Source of the DNA: Spartobacteria bacterium
Lineage (GTDB): Bacteria > Verrucomicrobiota > Verrucomicrobiia > Chthoniobacterales > UBA10450
Reading direction: 5' to 3'
DNA: 64,000 bases
Assembly: GCA_003169695.1 (NCBI GenBank)
Contig: PNAS01000044.1
Location: 1-64,000, forward strand
Every line of letters starts with the position of its first letter. The stretch's first letter is position 1. Positions 35,231-44,222 of this stretch are shown here, piece by piece. The notes under the pieces are model-generated. The model had not been told where the DNA came from. It was given only the letters and a program-made list of their open reading frames with translations, and did not search any database. The position numbers and the translations under genes were made by a program.

Positions 35231-36469
35231 ATGAACGAACCTGTTTACATTCTCGGCGGTGGCCGAACCGATTTTAAGCGCAACCTGAAGAAGGAAGGCA
35301 AGACGATCCGCGATCTGATTACGGAATCCGGCCGGAAAGCGATTAGCGATGCGAAGATCGATCCGGGCGAAATCAACGCTGGGACGGTTGGCAATTTCAA
35401 CGCCGGCCAATTCACGAAACAACTGCACCTCGGCGCGTTTCTTCCAGAGATCGATCCGAAGCTGCACGGCATTCCCACCATGCACACCGAGGCCGCGTGC
35501 GCTTCCGGCGCGCTCTCCGTTTTGCTCGCCTCGCAGTGGATCATGGGCGGTTTTTACGATGTCGTCCTGGTCGTTGGCGCCGAACAGCAAAAAACGATGT
35601 CGTCTCTCGATGGCTCCGATGTCCTCGGTGCTGCGGCTGATTATCACATCGAGAAACCGGAGTACGGCGACTTCATGTTCCCGAAGTTGTTTGGCAAGAT
35701 TGCGCAGATTTACATCGATAAATATGGCGTCTCCGAGAATGCCCTGGCCCAGGTCGCCTATAAGAATTACGCGCATGCCAGGCTCAATCCATTGGCGCAG
35801 ATGCGCGACGCGGATCTGACTTACGATTGCGCGTCACAAGTATCCGACAAGAATCCGAGCGTCGCGCCTCCGCTCAAAGTTTCCGATTGCTCACAGATCA
35901 CCGACGGGGCCGCCTCGCTGGTGCTCTGTTCGGAGAGATATTTGCAAAGCATCGGCCGCGACAAATCGAAACTGGCGCGTCTGCTCGGTTTCGGTCACAC
36001 CACTGATTACCTCGCGCTCGCGAAGAAGGATGCCCCGACATTCTCGACGGCGCGGAAAGCCGCGACGAACGCGTTCTCGATGGCAAACCTGAAGCCGCGC
36101 GACATGCAGGGAGCGGAAGTGCACGATTGCTTCTCCATCACCGAGATTATCGCTTACGAGATTCTCGGTCTGGCCGAGCCTGGAAAGGGCGCGGAGTTAG
36201 CCATGAGCGGCGCGACCGCGTTGCCCCAAGTGCGCGGCGAGCACGTCAGCGGGAAAATCGACTTCGAGATTCCGGTCAATACCGGCGGTGGTTTGATCGG
36301 CGATGGCCATCCGGTCGGCGCGACCGGCGTGCGCCAGGTATTTGACGCGTATCAGCAGATTACCAATCAAGCTGGCGCCCGACAGATTAAGAACGTGAAA
36401 AACTTTCTTACCTTCAACATGGGCGGCAGCCTCACGACTTCCGTTGCCATGATTTGGGGCCGGGAGTAA
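35231..36469 (+). CDS. Thiolase-family acetyl-CoA acetyltransferase
   Basis: The ATG at 35231 gives 412 residues starting MNEPVYILGGGRTDFKR. The nucleophilic Cys is in HTEAACASGALSV, the second catalytic region is GAEVHDCFSITEII, and the C-terminal motif is GGGLIGDGHPVGATGVRQV. This is the SCP2-like thiolase branch, which condenses or cleaves acyl-CoAs (for example acetoacetyl-CoA). It is transcribed away from the citrate-lyase-like operon. With the reductase at 37997 and the CoA-transferase at 48647 it fits acetoacetate or beta-oxidation metabolism. Confidence 0.85.
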   Translation: MNEPVYILGGGRTDFKRNLKKEGKTIRDLITESGRKAISDAKIDPGEINAGTVGNFNAGQFTKQLHLGAFLPEIDPKLHGIPTMHTEAACASGALSVLLASQWIMGGFYDVVLVVGAEQQKTMSSLDGSDVLGAAADYHIEKPEYGDFMFPKLFGKIAQIYIDKYGVSENALAQVAYKNYAHARLNPLAQMRDADLTYDCASQVSDKNPSVAPPLKVSDCSQITDGAASLVLCSERYLQSIGRDKSKLARLLGFGHTTDYLALAKKDAPTFSTARKAATNAFSMANLKPRDMQGAEVHDCFSITEIIAYEILGLAEPGKGAELAMSGATALPQVRGEHVSGKIDFEIPVNTGGGLIGDGHPVGATGVRQVFDAYQQITNQAGARQIKNVKNFLTFNMGGSLTTSVAMIWGRE

Positions 36470-36514
36470 CGACCACCTGTAGCGGCGCTCTATGACCACC
36501 GATTGGCGGATCCC

Positions 36515-36898
36515 TTACGCCGCGTGCGCGTGAGATCGTGAAATCGCGTTCAGATGCGCGCGAAGCGAGGAGAGACGAACTCTGACGTCCCGGCAACGAT
36601 CGCGTTCGCGCGCGGCGTCTGTTTCCGGCAGGTGCTGGGCCTCGTACGGCGGTCGGGCTGGCTTCAGGCAATCTTTAACAAAGTCATTCGCGATGCGAGC
36701 CCGCTCCAGATTCACGGAGCTGGGGTCTTTCTCGGCTTCCGCGAGCGCGATGTCTCGTATCGCAGCGTAAGCATTAATCTCGTCGACGACGTAGCTCGTC
36801 ATCCTGAAATCGGCGGGTTTCGTCCGTTGCGGCAGAGGCTTCTGGGAAATGTTTTTTGGTAAGAATACCGTGCGCAGAGATGGTTGAGTTAGCTGCAT
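36515..36898 (-). CDS. Hypothetical protein
   Basis: The ATG at 36898 gives 127 residues with a plausible soluble domain (SQKPLPQRTKPADFRMTSYV, DEINAYAAIRDIALAEAEKD, LERARIANDFVKDCLKPARP). A longer reading from 37042 would run through the palindromic repeat at 36989-37057 and is rejected. No family is recognised. The Arg-rich end (ERDRCRDVRVRLSSLRAHLN) could be partly degraded. Confidence 0.45.
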   Translation of the reverse strand: MQLTQPSLRTVFLPKNISQKPLPQRTKPADFRMTSYVVDEINAYAAIRDIALAEAEKDPSSVNLERARIANDFVKDCLKPARPPYEAQHLPETDAARERDRCRDVRVRLSSLRAHLNAISRSHAHAA

Positions 36899-36988
36899 GA
36901 AGAATAAATCAGCATCTCCCGTGCCTCTCTCGGAGCCTCTTTGGACCTTGGTCGAGGCCCTCGCCGCCGAAGGTCCCGTTTCGCACAA

Positions 36989-37057
36989 TTGTAGGGCGTC
37001 TGTGTCAGACGCCTCCCCGGTGCAGTTCGATTGGCGTTTCACAGAAACGCCCTACAA
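36989..37057. repeat. REP-like double hairpin with terminal inverted arms
   Basis: The arms at 36989-37013 (TTGTAGGGCGTCTG...) and 37033-37057 (...AAACGCCCTACAA) are inverted copies with a few changes. Each arm also folds on its own: GGCGTCTG-TGT-CAGACGCC and GGCGTTTC-ACA-GAAACGCC. The compensating changes inside each arm preserve both stems. It lies upstream of the NYN-domain gene. Confidence 0.75.
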
Positions 37058-37132
37058 ATCCGTCTTTGAATTGCTGCCGTGGCGACATTTTCGCTGTCTC
37101 GTGCTTGTGATCTCGCTAACGTGCACAACCTG

Positions 37133-37942
37133 ATGAGCGCTTCCGATTCCGATGCCACGATGGCCGTCTTTCTCGACCTGGAAAACATCGCCATCGGTGC
37201 GCTTGACGCGCAATTTCCCGCGTTCGACATCCGAAAGGTGCTCGAGCGTCTGCTCCTAAAGGGCCACATCGTGGTCAAGAAGGCCTACTGCGATTTCGAC
37301 CGTTACAAGACGTTCAAACGCGGGCTGCACGAGGCGGCGTTCGAGTTGATCGAGATCCCACACGTTCGCCAGTCCGGCAAAAACTCCGCCGACATCCGCA
37401 TGGTCGTCGATGCGCTCGACCTCTGCTACACCAAGAGCCACGTCGACACCTTCGTCATCATCAGTGGCGATTCGGACTTCTCGCCGCTGGTCAGCAAACT
37501 GCGCGAGAACGCCAAGACCGTCATCGGCGTCGGCGTCAAGAAGTCGACCTCTGATCTCTTCATCAGCAACTGCGACGAATTTATCTATTACGACGATCTC
37601 GTGCGCGTCGAGCCGGCGAAGAAGCGTTCCAGCGCTGCCCCGGCTGCACCGGCAGCTAGACCTGCGCGTGAAAAGGATCATGGCTCAGGACCCTCCATCG
37701 ACGGAGCGCTCGAGCTTCTGACGAAAACCTTGGAAGCACTGCGCGCTGAACGAGGTGAGGACTATCCGATTCGCGGTTCCCTGGTGAAACAAGCTATTAA
37801 GCGCCAGAACCCCGGCTTTAACGAGCGCGCGCACGGGTTCCGTGCCTTCAACGAGCTCCTCCTCGAAGCCCAAAAGCGCGGCCTCCTAAAGTTGGAGGAC
37901 GACAAACAAGCCGGAACTTACATCGTCCACGCGATCGAGTAG
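37133..37942 (+). CDS. NYN-domain protein with C-terminal LOTUS/OST-HTH domain
   Basis: The ATG at 37133 gives 269 residues. The N-terminal PIN-like NYN domain has MAVFLDLENIAIGALDAQFP, the RMVVDALDLCYTK stretch and VIISGDSDFSPLVSKLRENA, which supply the metal-binding acidic residues of LabA/MARF1-type proteins. After a Pro/Ala-rich linker, a LOTUS-like region (SIDGALELLTKTLEALRAER ... GFRAFNELLLEAQKRGLLKL) probably binds RNA. NYN-LOTUS proteins are putative ribonucleases. The biological target is unknown. Confidence 0.85.
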   Translation: MSASDSDATMAVFLDLENIAIGALDAQFPAFDIRKVLERLLLKGHIVVKKAYCDFDRYKTFKRGLHEAAFELIEIPHVRQSGKNSADIRMVVDALDLCYTKSHVDTFVIISGDSDFSPLVSKLRENAKTVIGVGVKKSTSDLFISNCDEFIYYDDLVRVEPAKKRSSAAPAAPAARPAREKDHGSGPSIDGALELLTKTLEALRAERGEDYPIRGSLVKQAIKRQNPGFNERAHGFRAFNELLLEAQKRGLLKLEDDKQAGTYIVHAIE

Positions 37943-37996
37943 GGAGAGACAGAATTGGGGCCGCCGAAGACGAATCGGCACGCGAATGTAACCTTC

Positions 37997-38752
37997 TTAG
38001 CCCAGGTAAAACCCGCCGTTCACGTTTAGCACGTGGCCGGTGATGTAGGACGCCATCGGCGAGCAGAGGAATAAGGCGGCGTCGACGATGTTTTTGGCGT
38101 CGCCCAATCGGCCAAGCGGAATCTGTTTGATGAAATTTGCGGTTACTTCGTCCGGCATGCCTTTGCTCATGCCGACGTCGATGAAGCCGGGCGCGATCGC
38201 ATTCACGGTGATGTTCTGCCGCGCGAACTCACGCGCGGAGACTTTCGTGAGCGCGATGATGGCGGCTTTGCTCGAAGAATAATTCGCCTGGCCGAAAAGG
38301 CCCATCTGTCCGCTGACGGATGATAAATTCACGATCCGCCCATCCTTACGCAAAATGGCGGCGGCCTTCTGCGTGACATTGAAGGTGCCGGTCAAGTTTA
38401 CGCGCACGACGCTTTCGAAATCCTCCAACGTCAATTTTTTGATCGTGCGGTCGCGAATGATTCCGGAGTTGTTGATCAGGATGTCGAGACCGCCGAACTT
38501 ATCGCCGATCGTTTTCATCATGGCCTCGACCTGTTCAGGATTTGTGACGTCGCACTCGATGATCACCGGTTTTTTCAATTCCTTTGCGACTGTAGCGGCA
38601 TCCGATTGGTTCTGACCGGCGGAGTCGGCGATGTAATTGACCACGCATTGCGCCCCGCGCTGGCTAAACGCCTTGATCATCTCTGCGCCGAGGCCCCGCG
38701 AGCTGCCGGTCACGAGCACGACTTTACCGGTGAAATCGAGGGGGTCGTTCAT
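37997..38752 (-). CDS. fabG: 3-oxoacyl-ACP reductase-like short-chain dehydrogenase
   Basis: The 251-residue SDR has the cofactor motif VVLVTGSSRGLGAEMI, the LINNSGII motif (Gly-rich NNAG variant), the catalytic SSVSG Ser, YSSSK (Tyr and Lys) and the PGFIDVGMSKGMP region. It should reduce 3-oxoacyl-ACP or acetoacetyl-CoA with NADPH. Overlap by 4 bp with the upstream membrane-protein gene (38749-38752, ATGA) suggests coupled translation. Many fabG paralogues exist, so this one may serve a CoA pathway rather than fatty-acid synthesis. Confidence 0.85.
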   Translation of the reverse strand: MNDPLDFTGKVVLVTGSSRGLGAEMIKAFSQRGAQCVVNYIADSAGQNQSDAATVAKELKKPVIIECDVTNPEQVEAMMKTIGDKFGGLDILINNSGIIRDRTIKKLTLEDFESVVRVNLTGTFNVTQKAAAILRKDGRIVNLSSVSGQMGLFGQANYSSSKAAIIALTKVSAREFARQNITVNAIAPGFIDVGMSKGMPDEVTANFIKQIPLGRLGDAKNIVDAALFLCSPMASYITGHVLNVNGGFYLG

Positions 38753-39276
38753 TGAGGAGGTTGATGATTGTTGGTGGCTGGTTGAGAGGCGAGGGGAGCG
38801 CGCGAGTATCGACGGACGATGAGGGCGATGGGAAGTCCCACCAAGAACATAACAATGACCATGCTCCTCATGACTTCGGGAACGGTGTGCCGCGGCTTAA
38901 TGGAGGCCAGCGGCAGGACGACACAGGTCATAAAGACGTAGACCGCCACACCGTAGGCTAGCCCCGAAGCGACGGCGCGCTGCGTCAAGAAGCGGAGTTT
39001 TCGGCTGACTGCGTAAAAGAGGCACGCGGCCACGAACACGATTAGAAAATGCGCCGCCAGACCCAACGCGGCGCTGGTCAGGCCGCGGTTGAATGAGTCC
39101 TGTCCGAAAAGGCCGGTGGCAATCCCCTGGAGACCCCGGATTGGCCCGACGCCTCTCAAGGCCCAAATAACGAACGCGGACGAGATATCCAAAACTCCAG
39201 CGATCAAACCGGCCCACGCGATCGCCGGAAAAGCCTGCGATCGTTCGGTCTTTTGTGGGGAAGCCGATGCACTCAT
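38749..39276 (-). CDS. Four-helix membrane protein of unknown function
   Basis: The 175-residue protein has hydrophobic segments AWAGLIAGVLDISSAFVIWA, ALGLAAHFLIVFVAACLFYA, ASGLAYGVAVYVFMTCVVLP and SMVIVMFLVGLPIALIV. The composition resembles small uncharacterised membrane proteins of soil bacteria. It overlaps the reductase gene by 4 bp. No function can be given. Confidence 0.7.
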   Translation of the reverse strand: MSASASPQKTERSQAFPAIAWAGLIAGVLDISSAFVIWALRGVGPIRGLQGIATGLFGQDSFNRGLTSAALGLAAHFLIVFVAACLFYAVSRKLRFLTQRAVASGLAYGVAVYVFMTCVVLPLASIKPRHTVPEVMRSMVIVMFLVGLPIALIVRRYSRAPLASQPATNNHQPPQ

Positions 39277-39339
39277 GCGCGGACGTTAGGCTGAAACGGC
39301 ATTGCTCGACAAGCGATTGCCGCTAAGATTTCAAACTCC

Positions 39340-40488
39340 ATGGCCGCACCGATCCGAGTTCTCACTGCTGTGCCGATCTGCGACGGCCACGACAGCGCGA
39401 TCAATACGATCAATCTCGAGTTTATCCGGCATGGAATCGAAGTGGTTTATCTCGGATACCACCGATACGCGACGGACATGGTGCGCGCTGCGATCCAGGA
39501 AGACGTAAAGGCGCTTGGCATCTCCAGTTACAATGGAGGGCACGTTGAATTCTTCTCCGAGGTGGCGAGGCTCTTGAGGAAACAAGGCGCTGATTACATC
39601 AAACTTTTCGGCGGCGGCGGCGGCACGATCACGGGTAACGACGACGTGATTATGCGGCGAAACGGCGTCGATAAGATTTTTTTTGCCGGCACGTCGTTGG
39701 CGGACATGGTCGATTACGTGCACAAACATTACGGCGGACCACACAAACCTTTTCGCGGCAGCAAGCCGAATGCCGATATGCAATTGGCGCGCAAGTTGAC
39801 CGAGATCGAGGACGCGTACGCAAATGGGAAGAAGAAACGCCCAACGCCCAAGGGAAGAAAGAGCAAGAAGAGCAATCACGGCCAGACCCGCGTCTTCGGT
39901 TTTACCGGACCGGGCGGCGCGGGCAAGACGACGCTGATCGACGAGCTCGTGCTGCGTCTCCTGCATCGCGAACCGAAAGCGCGCATCGCGATTCTCTCAC
40001 ATGATCCGAGCGTGGTTGGCGCGGGCGCTTTGCTCGGCGATCGCGCAACGATGATCAATTCGCAGAACGAACGTGTTTTCATGCGCAGCATGGCCACGCG
40101 TGGTCAAGCCGGCGGGCTTTCTCCCGCGACCGAAGATTGCCTGATGCTTCTGGCGGGATCCGGCTTCGATTACGTGATTATCGAAACGGTTGGCACCGGC
40201 CAGGAGGCAATGCCGTTTCAGACCGGTCTTGTGCACAAAACCATCTTGGTCATGAATCCCGATTACGGCAGCCGTCTGCAATTGCAGAAGATCGTTATGC
40301 TCGATCTGGCCGACATCGTGGTCGTGAACAAGAGCGACCAGGAACGCGCGCGCACGGCGACTTCTGAAATTGGACGCAGACTTGATCAGAACAAGCAATC
40401 GCAGATTCTCGTTTCGACGGTGGCGAACCGGCATCGTGATGCGGGTGTGGATGAGTTGTGCGATTTATTAACCGAGCAAAACGTATGA
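39340..40488 (+). CDS. IcmF-type B12-binding domain fused to a MeaI GTPase chaperone domain
   Basis: The 382-residue protein has a cobalamin-binding fold (residues 1-135) with VPICDGHDSAINTI supplying the axial His17 and the GGGGGTITGND loop. A charged linker (about 135-180) joins it to a G3E GTPase domain with Walker A GPGGAGKTT (190-198), IETVGTGQ and VVVNKSDQ (base recognition 330-333). In isobutyryl-CoA mutase fusions (IcmF) this pair is joined to the mutase domain in one chain. Here the chain ends after the GTPase part and the mutase part is a separate gene that overlaps it by 4 bp. GTPase action loads or protects the cofactor. Confidence 0.88.
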   Translation: MAAPIRVLTAVPICDGHDSAINTINLEFIRHGIEVVYLGYHRYATDMVRAAIQEDVKALGISSYNGGHVEFFSEVARLLRKQGADYIKLFGGGGGTITGNDDVIMRRNGVDKIFFAGTSLADMVDYVHKHYGGPHKPFRGSKPNADMQLARKLTEIEDAYANGKKKRPTPKGRKSKKSNHGQTRVFGFTGPGGAGKTTLIDELVLRLLHREPKARIAILSHDPSVVGAGALLGDRATMINSQNERVFMRSMATRGQAGGLSPATEDCLMLLAGSGFDYVIIETVGTGQEAMPFQTGLVHKTILVMNPDYGSRLQLQKIVMLDLADIVVVNKSDQERARTATSEIGRRLDQNKQSQILVSTVANRHRDAGVDELCDLLTEQNV

Positions 40489-42332
40489 GCAAACTGGGAC
40501 AGGTGGTCGAAGCGGTTGAGAACTACAATGAGTTCGTTCTCAAAGAGGTAAAACGAGCTCGGACCGACGAGGCATTTGGTCAGCAAATGGTCGATCGCTG
40601 GAACGATGTGAAGGCGAAGACGCCCATCGGGACGGCGCCGACTGGTTTGAAATTGCCGCGTCTCGCCTTACCGGAAATCGACGAAGCCGGCGAGATTACC
40701 CGTTACTTGTTAGGCGAAGGCTTGCCGGGCGAGTTTCCCTTCACCAACGGCGCCTATCGCGAAATGTACCTCGAGCCGCTGCGCGAATTGGAAGCCGGCA
40801 GCTACGGGAAGGCTGGAAAAAATGGTAAGAATGGCCATGCCAGGAATGGAAGAAATAGCCCGAAGATCGCTGCACCCAAAGCCGTTGAAGTGGAGGAACC
40901 GACGCGACTTTTTTCCGGACTCGGTCTGGCCGAAGACACCAACGCGCGCTTTCATTTTCTAACCGGTCATCAACGCAGCGCGCGTCTGAGCACGGCGTTC
41001 GACGGACCTACGCTTTATGGAATCGACAGCGATGCGGAAGGCGTTTTCGGCAAGATTGGCGAAGGCGGCCTCGCGATCGATACCTACGAAGACATGGTCC
41101 GTCTCTACGACGGCTTCGACATGGGCTCGGCCGCTTTTTCCGCGTCGATGACGATCAGCGGCCCGGCGCCGATTATCATGGCGATGTACATAACGGCGGC
41201 AAAAAAGCGTTTCGGCCCGCAGGTGGTTCCAAATCTGCGCGGCACCATCCAAGCCGATATTTTCAAAGAAGTGCAGGCGCAGAACGAAACGATTTTTCCC
41301 ACGGAAGCGTCGCTGCGTTTCCTCTGCGACATGATCGAATGGACCACGCGGGAAATGCCGCGTTGGTATCCGGTGTCGATCAGCGGCTATCACATTGGCG
41401 AAGCAGGCGCGACGCCAGTGCAGCAAGCGGCTTACACCGTTTCGAACGGCTTTGCTTACGCCGAGATGCTCGCCGCGCGCGGGATTCCGGTCGATCAGTT
41501 CGCGCCCCGTCTTTCCTTCTTTTTGGATTGCGGTCTCGATGTTGAATACATAGCGCTGGCCCGCGTTTCGCGCCGCATCTGGGCCATCGGCATGCGCGAT
41601 GTTTTCGGCGCGGGTCCGAAAGGGCAAATGTTCAAACTGCATACGCAGACGAGCGGTCGATCGTTAGTCGCGGCGGAATTCAAAAACAATCTCACGCGCA
41701 CGGCGGCGGAGTTGATGCTGGCCTATATGAACGGCACGAACTCCTGCCATTCGAACAGCGCCGATGAGCCGTTTACTACGCCGAGCGAAGAGTGGATTCG
41801 CCTCGCGGCGCACGGGCAGGCGATCCTGCTCGACGAATCCGGCATCTTTAAACACACCATGAACATGCTGAGCGGTTCGCCTGGCATGAAAGCGGTCGAA
41901 CGTGCGGTCGAAGCGGCGATGCTCGAAGAATTCCGACAGATCGAAGAGTTCGGTGGTGTGTTGCCGGCGATCGAACATCGTTATCAACGGAGCCAGATTC
42001 AAAACGCGGCCCATCGTTACGAACAGCAGATCTACGATGGCACCCGCCCGATCATCGCGTTGACCAAGTACAACGACCTGAAGGACGAAATGCCCGAAGT
42101 GAAAATGGTGCGCACGCCGCGCGCCAAGAAACAGCTTCAGGTCGATCGACTGGCGAAGTTCAAAAAGAGAAACGCCGAAAAGGCGAAACACGCGCTCGAT
42201 AAGTTGGCCGATGTGGTCGAGAGCGGGAAAAATTGCTTCCCGACGCTGATCGAGGTTGTGGAAGTTTGCTCGTTAGGCCAGATCACCGGCCGACTGCAGG
42301 ATATCGTCGGCCATTTCCGTCCGATGGTGTAG
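40485..42332 (+). CDS. Acyl-CoA mutase catalytic subunit, IcmF type
   Basis: The ATG at 40485 (ATGA overlap) gives 615 residues; a longer reading from 40458 only re-reads the previous gene. The TIM-barrel mutase domain has SISGYHIGEAGATPVQQAAY, GIPVDQFAPRLSFFLDCGLD and QTSGRSLVAAEF, the last being typical of IcmF-type enzymes. The family interconverts isobutyryl-CoA and n-butyryl-CoA (or related acyl groups) by a radical B12 mechanism. It needs the B12 and GTPase domains made from the upstream gene. Substrate specificity is not certain without comparing the active-site residues. Confidence 0.85.
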   Translation: MSKLGQVVEAVENYNEFVLKEVKRARTDEAFGQQMVDRWNDVKAKTPIGTAPTGLKLPRLALPEIDEAGEITRYLLGEGLPGEFPFTNGAYREMYLEPLRELEAGSYGKAGKNGKNGHARNGRNSPKIAAPKAVEVEEPTRLFSGLGLAEDTNARFHFLTGHQRSARLSTAFDGPTLYGIDSDAEGVFGKIGEGGLAIDTYEDMVRLYDGFDMGSAAFSASMTISGPAPIIMAMYITAAKKRFGPQVVPNLRGTIQADIFKEVQAQNETIFPTEASLRFLCDMIEWTTREMPRWYPVSISGYHIGEAGATPVQQAAYTVSNGFAYAEMLAARGIPVDQFAPRLSFFLDCGLDVEYIALARVSRRIWAIGMRDVFGAGPKGQMFKLHTQTSGRSLVAAEFKNNLTRTAAELMLAYMNGTNSCHSNSADEPFTTPSEEWIRLAAHGQAILLDESGIFKHTMNMLSGSPGMKAVERAVEAAMLEEFRQIEEFGGVLPAIEHRYQRSQIQNAAHRYEQQIYDGTRPIIALTKYNDLKDEMPEVKMVRTPRAKKQLQVDRLAKFKKRNAEKAKHALDKLADVVESGKNCFPTLIEVVEVCSLGQITGRLQDIVGHFRPMV

Positions 42333-42369
42333 AGGCCACGGCTCGACCGTCGCCCTCCGAAATTCGAGG

Positions 42370-42804
42370 TTACTTCTTTGCAGCGCGCTTGAGATGCATG
42401 TTCTGTCCGTAGAAGGCGAGGCAGCGCGGATCCTCCACGTGCGTGGTTTTCATCGAGACGATGATGCCGTCGCCCACACGCGTAATCGTGCCGGTGCCGG
42501 AATTGCTGAAGCTGTCTTCGAATTTGAATTGAAGAGTGTTGCCGGAAACCTTCGCGGCTCCCTGACCTTCCGGCGCGGCGCCGTGGCCATCGGCGTAGGC
42601 ACCATCGAACGTGACCTGCATCGAATTGCCGGATTGTTCGATGCTCAATTGAAAAACTGCCCGGCCGTTGAGGAATTTCTCGGCACGGTACTCGCCCGCC
42701 CAATTCTGGGCGTCAGCGGCATGGACCGCGAGGCAAGTGGCCAGCGTTAGGAAAGCAACGAGAATAATGGGCCGGAAGACAGAGGGAGAGGAAAGCGTGC
42801 TCAT
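42370..42804 (-). CDS. Small secreted protein of unknown function
   Basis: The 144-residue protein starts with a signal peptide (SVFRPIILVAFLTLATCLAV). The mature part (QNWAGEYRAEKFLNGRAVFQ ... LSIEQSGNSMQVTFDGAYAD) has the pattern of small lipocalin-like or copper-resistance-like beta domains. It is convergent with the mutase gene. No catalytic motif is visible. Confidence 0.7.
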   Translation of the reverse strand: MSTLSSPSVFRPIILVAFLTLATCLAVHAADAQNWAGEYRAEKFLNGRAVFQLSIEQSGNSMQVTFDGAYADGHGAAPEGQGAAKVSGNTLQFKFEDSFSNSGTGTITRVGDGIIVSMKTTHVEDPRCLAFYGQNMHLKRAAKK

Positions 42805-42911
42805 AAGGAAATCACGAGGCTGATTGCTCCGCCGCGCTAGCTATTCGAAAACGGGCGTGGCGGAATTCGCATTGTGAGCATTATGGCCCCCGCATTATTC
42901 TGCGCGCATCC

Positions 42912-44222
42912 ATGGCCTCTTCCCAATTAGACACTGGGGCAAGTGCGCGCACTCGAATCGCGGCGCGGCTCCTGCCGTTTCTTTTTCTCCTTTACGTCGC
43001 GAACTATCTCGATCGCACGAACATCGCCTATGCGACGCTGGGGATGACGGGCGACCTGGGCCTGACCGATTCGGTGTTTGGCACGGCGAGCGGAATTTTC
43101 TTCATTGGATATTTCGCGCTGCAAATTCCCGGGGCGCTGCTGGTGGAACGCTGGAGCGCCAGGCTCCTGCTCGCGATAACGCTCATCACATGGGGAGCAC
43201 TTACAACGCTCACCGGTTTTGTGCGCAGTCCGCTGGAGCTTTACGGCGCGCGTTTCCTGCTGGGCGCGGCCGAGGCGGGCTTTTTTCCCGGTGTCATTGT
43301 CTATCTTTCTCACTGGTTCATTTATCAGGATCGGGCCAAGGCGCTGGCGCGGTTTATGGCCGCCATTCCAATTGGATTCATGATCGGCGGACCCATTGCC
43401 GGCGCGGTTCTCGGTGTGCATTGGCTGGGCATCACCGGATGGCGATGGCTTTTTCTCCTGGAAGGTCTGCCTGCCGTTGTGCTAGGAATCGCGGCGCTGT
43501 TCGTGCTGCCGGATTGGCCTAACGAAGCGCGATGGCTTCGGCCCGACGAACGCGATTGGATCACTACTCGCCTTGCGGAAGGGCGACAAGCCAAAGCACA
43601 CTTAGAGCACGTTACGATTTGGCAAGCGCTCCGGCATCCCGCAGTGCTGGTGCTCACGGCCGGGCTATTCTTCACCTATACCGGTGGCTATGCGTTTTGG
43701 TTTTGGTTTCCTACGATGCTCCAGCGTTTCACTGGTTGGACCGATGTTCAACGCATCGGCTGGGTCGGCGCCATTCCGTTTGTGGCGGGCCTGATCGGAA
43801 TGCTTGTTCTCGGCTGGAGCTCCGATCGTACGGACGAGCGGCGGTGGCATTTTGCCATTCCTCAACTGACGGCCGCGCTCGCGCTCGGCGTGTGGTTTTT
43901 CATTCCACATTCGAACGTGATGCTCATTGCGGTGTTCACACTCGTCGGCTTCGGCACCGTCGCCTATCTGCCGTCGTTCTGGGCGCTGCCCTCGGCATTT
44001 CTCACGAGTTCGGCAGCGGCCGCAGCGGTGGGCTTTATCAATTGCACAGCTAGCATCGGCGGATTCGTCGGTCCAAAGATTATCGGCAACCTGAGCCAGC
44101 GCAGCGGCTCGTTCAGTTCTGGCTTCATCTTTATGATCTCGTGCTGGACGATCGCGTCATTGCTGGTGCTGCTGTGCCCGCGGGAAAATGTGGGAGGGGC
44201 CTCAGTGCCCCGACCAACGTGA
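42912..44222 (+). CDS. MFS transporter, anion:cation symporter type
   Basis: The 436-residue protein has about twelve membrane helices, with FLFLLYVANYLDRTNIAYAT in helix 1 and the R-x-F-LG-AEAGFFPG motif (ARFLLGAAEAGFFPGVIVYL) of the ACS family. ACS transporters move organic anions such as tartrate, glucarate or phthalate by proton or sodium symport. The stop codon overlaps the GTG start of the RAYT gene by 4 bp, and a REP-like hairpin lies inside its last codons. Confidence 0.85.
   Translation: MASSQLDTGASARTRIAARLLPFLFLLYVANYLDRTNIAYATLGMTGDLGLTDSVFGTASGIFFIGYFALQIPGALLVERWSARLLLAITLITWGALTTLTGFVRSPLELYGARFLLGAAEAGFFPGVIVYLSHWFIYQDRAKALARFMAAIPIGFMIGGPIAGAVLGVHWLGITGWRWLFLLEGLPAVVLGIAALFVLPDWPNEARWLRPDERDWITTRLAEGRQAKAHLEHVTIWQALRHPAVLVLTAGLFFTYTGGYAFWFWFPTMLQRFTGWTDVQRIGWVGAIPFVAGLIGMLVLGWSSDRTDERRWHFAIPQLTAALALGVWFFIPHSNVMLIAVFTLVGFGTVAYLPSFWALPSAFLTSSAAAAAVGFINCTASIGGFVGPKIIGNLSQRSGSFSSGFIFMISCWTIASLLVLLCPRENVGGASVPRPT
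44187..44216 (+). repeat. REP element at the left end of the RAYT unit
   Basis: This 30-bp unit (AATGTGGGAGGGGCCTCAGT then GCCCCGACC...) contains the hairpin GGGGC-CTCAGT-GCCCC. An inverted copy lies at 48615-48644 with 27 of 30 bases equal. It overlaps the end of the MFS gene, whose last codons (VGGASVPRP) are encoded by it. Confidence 0.75.
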
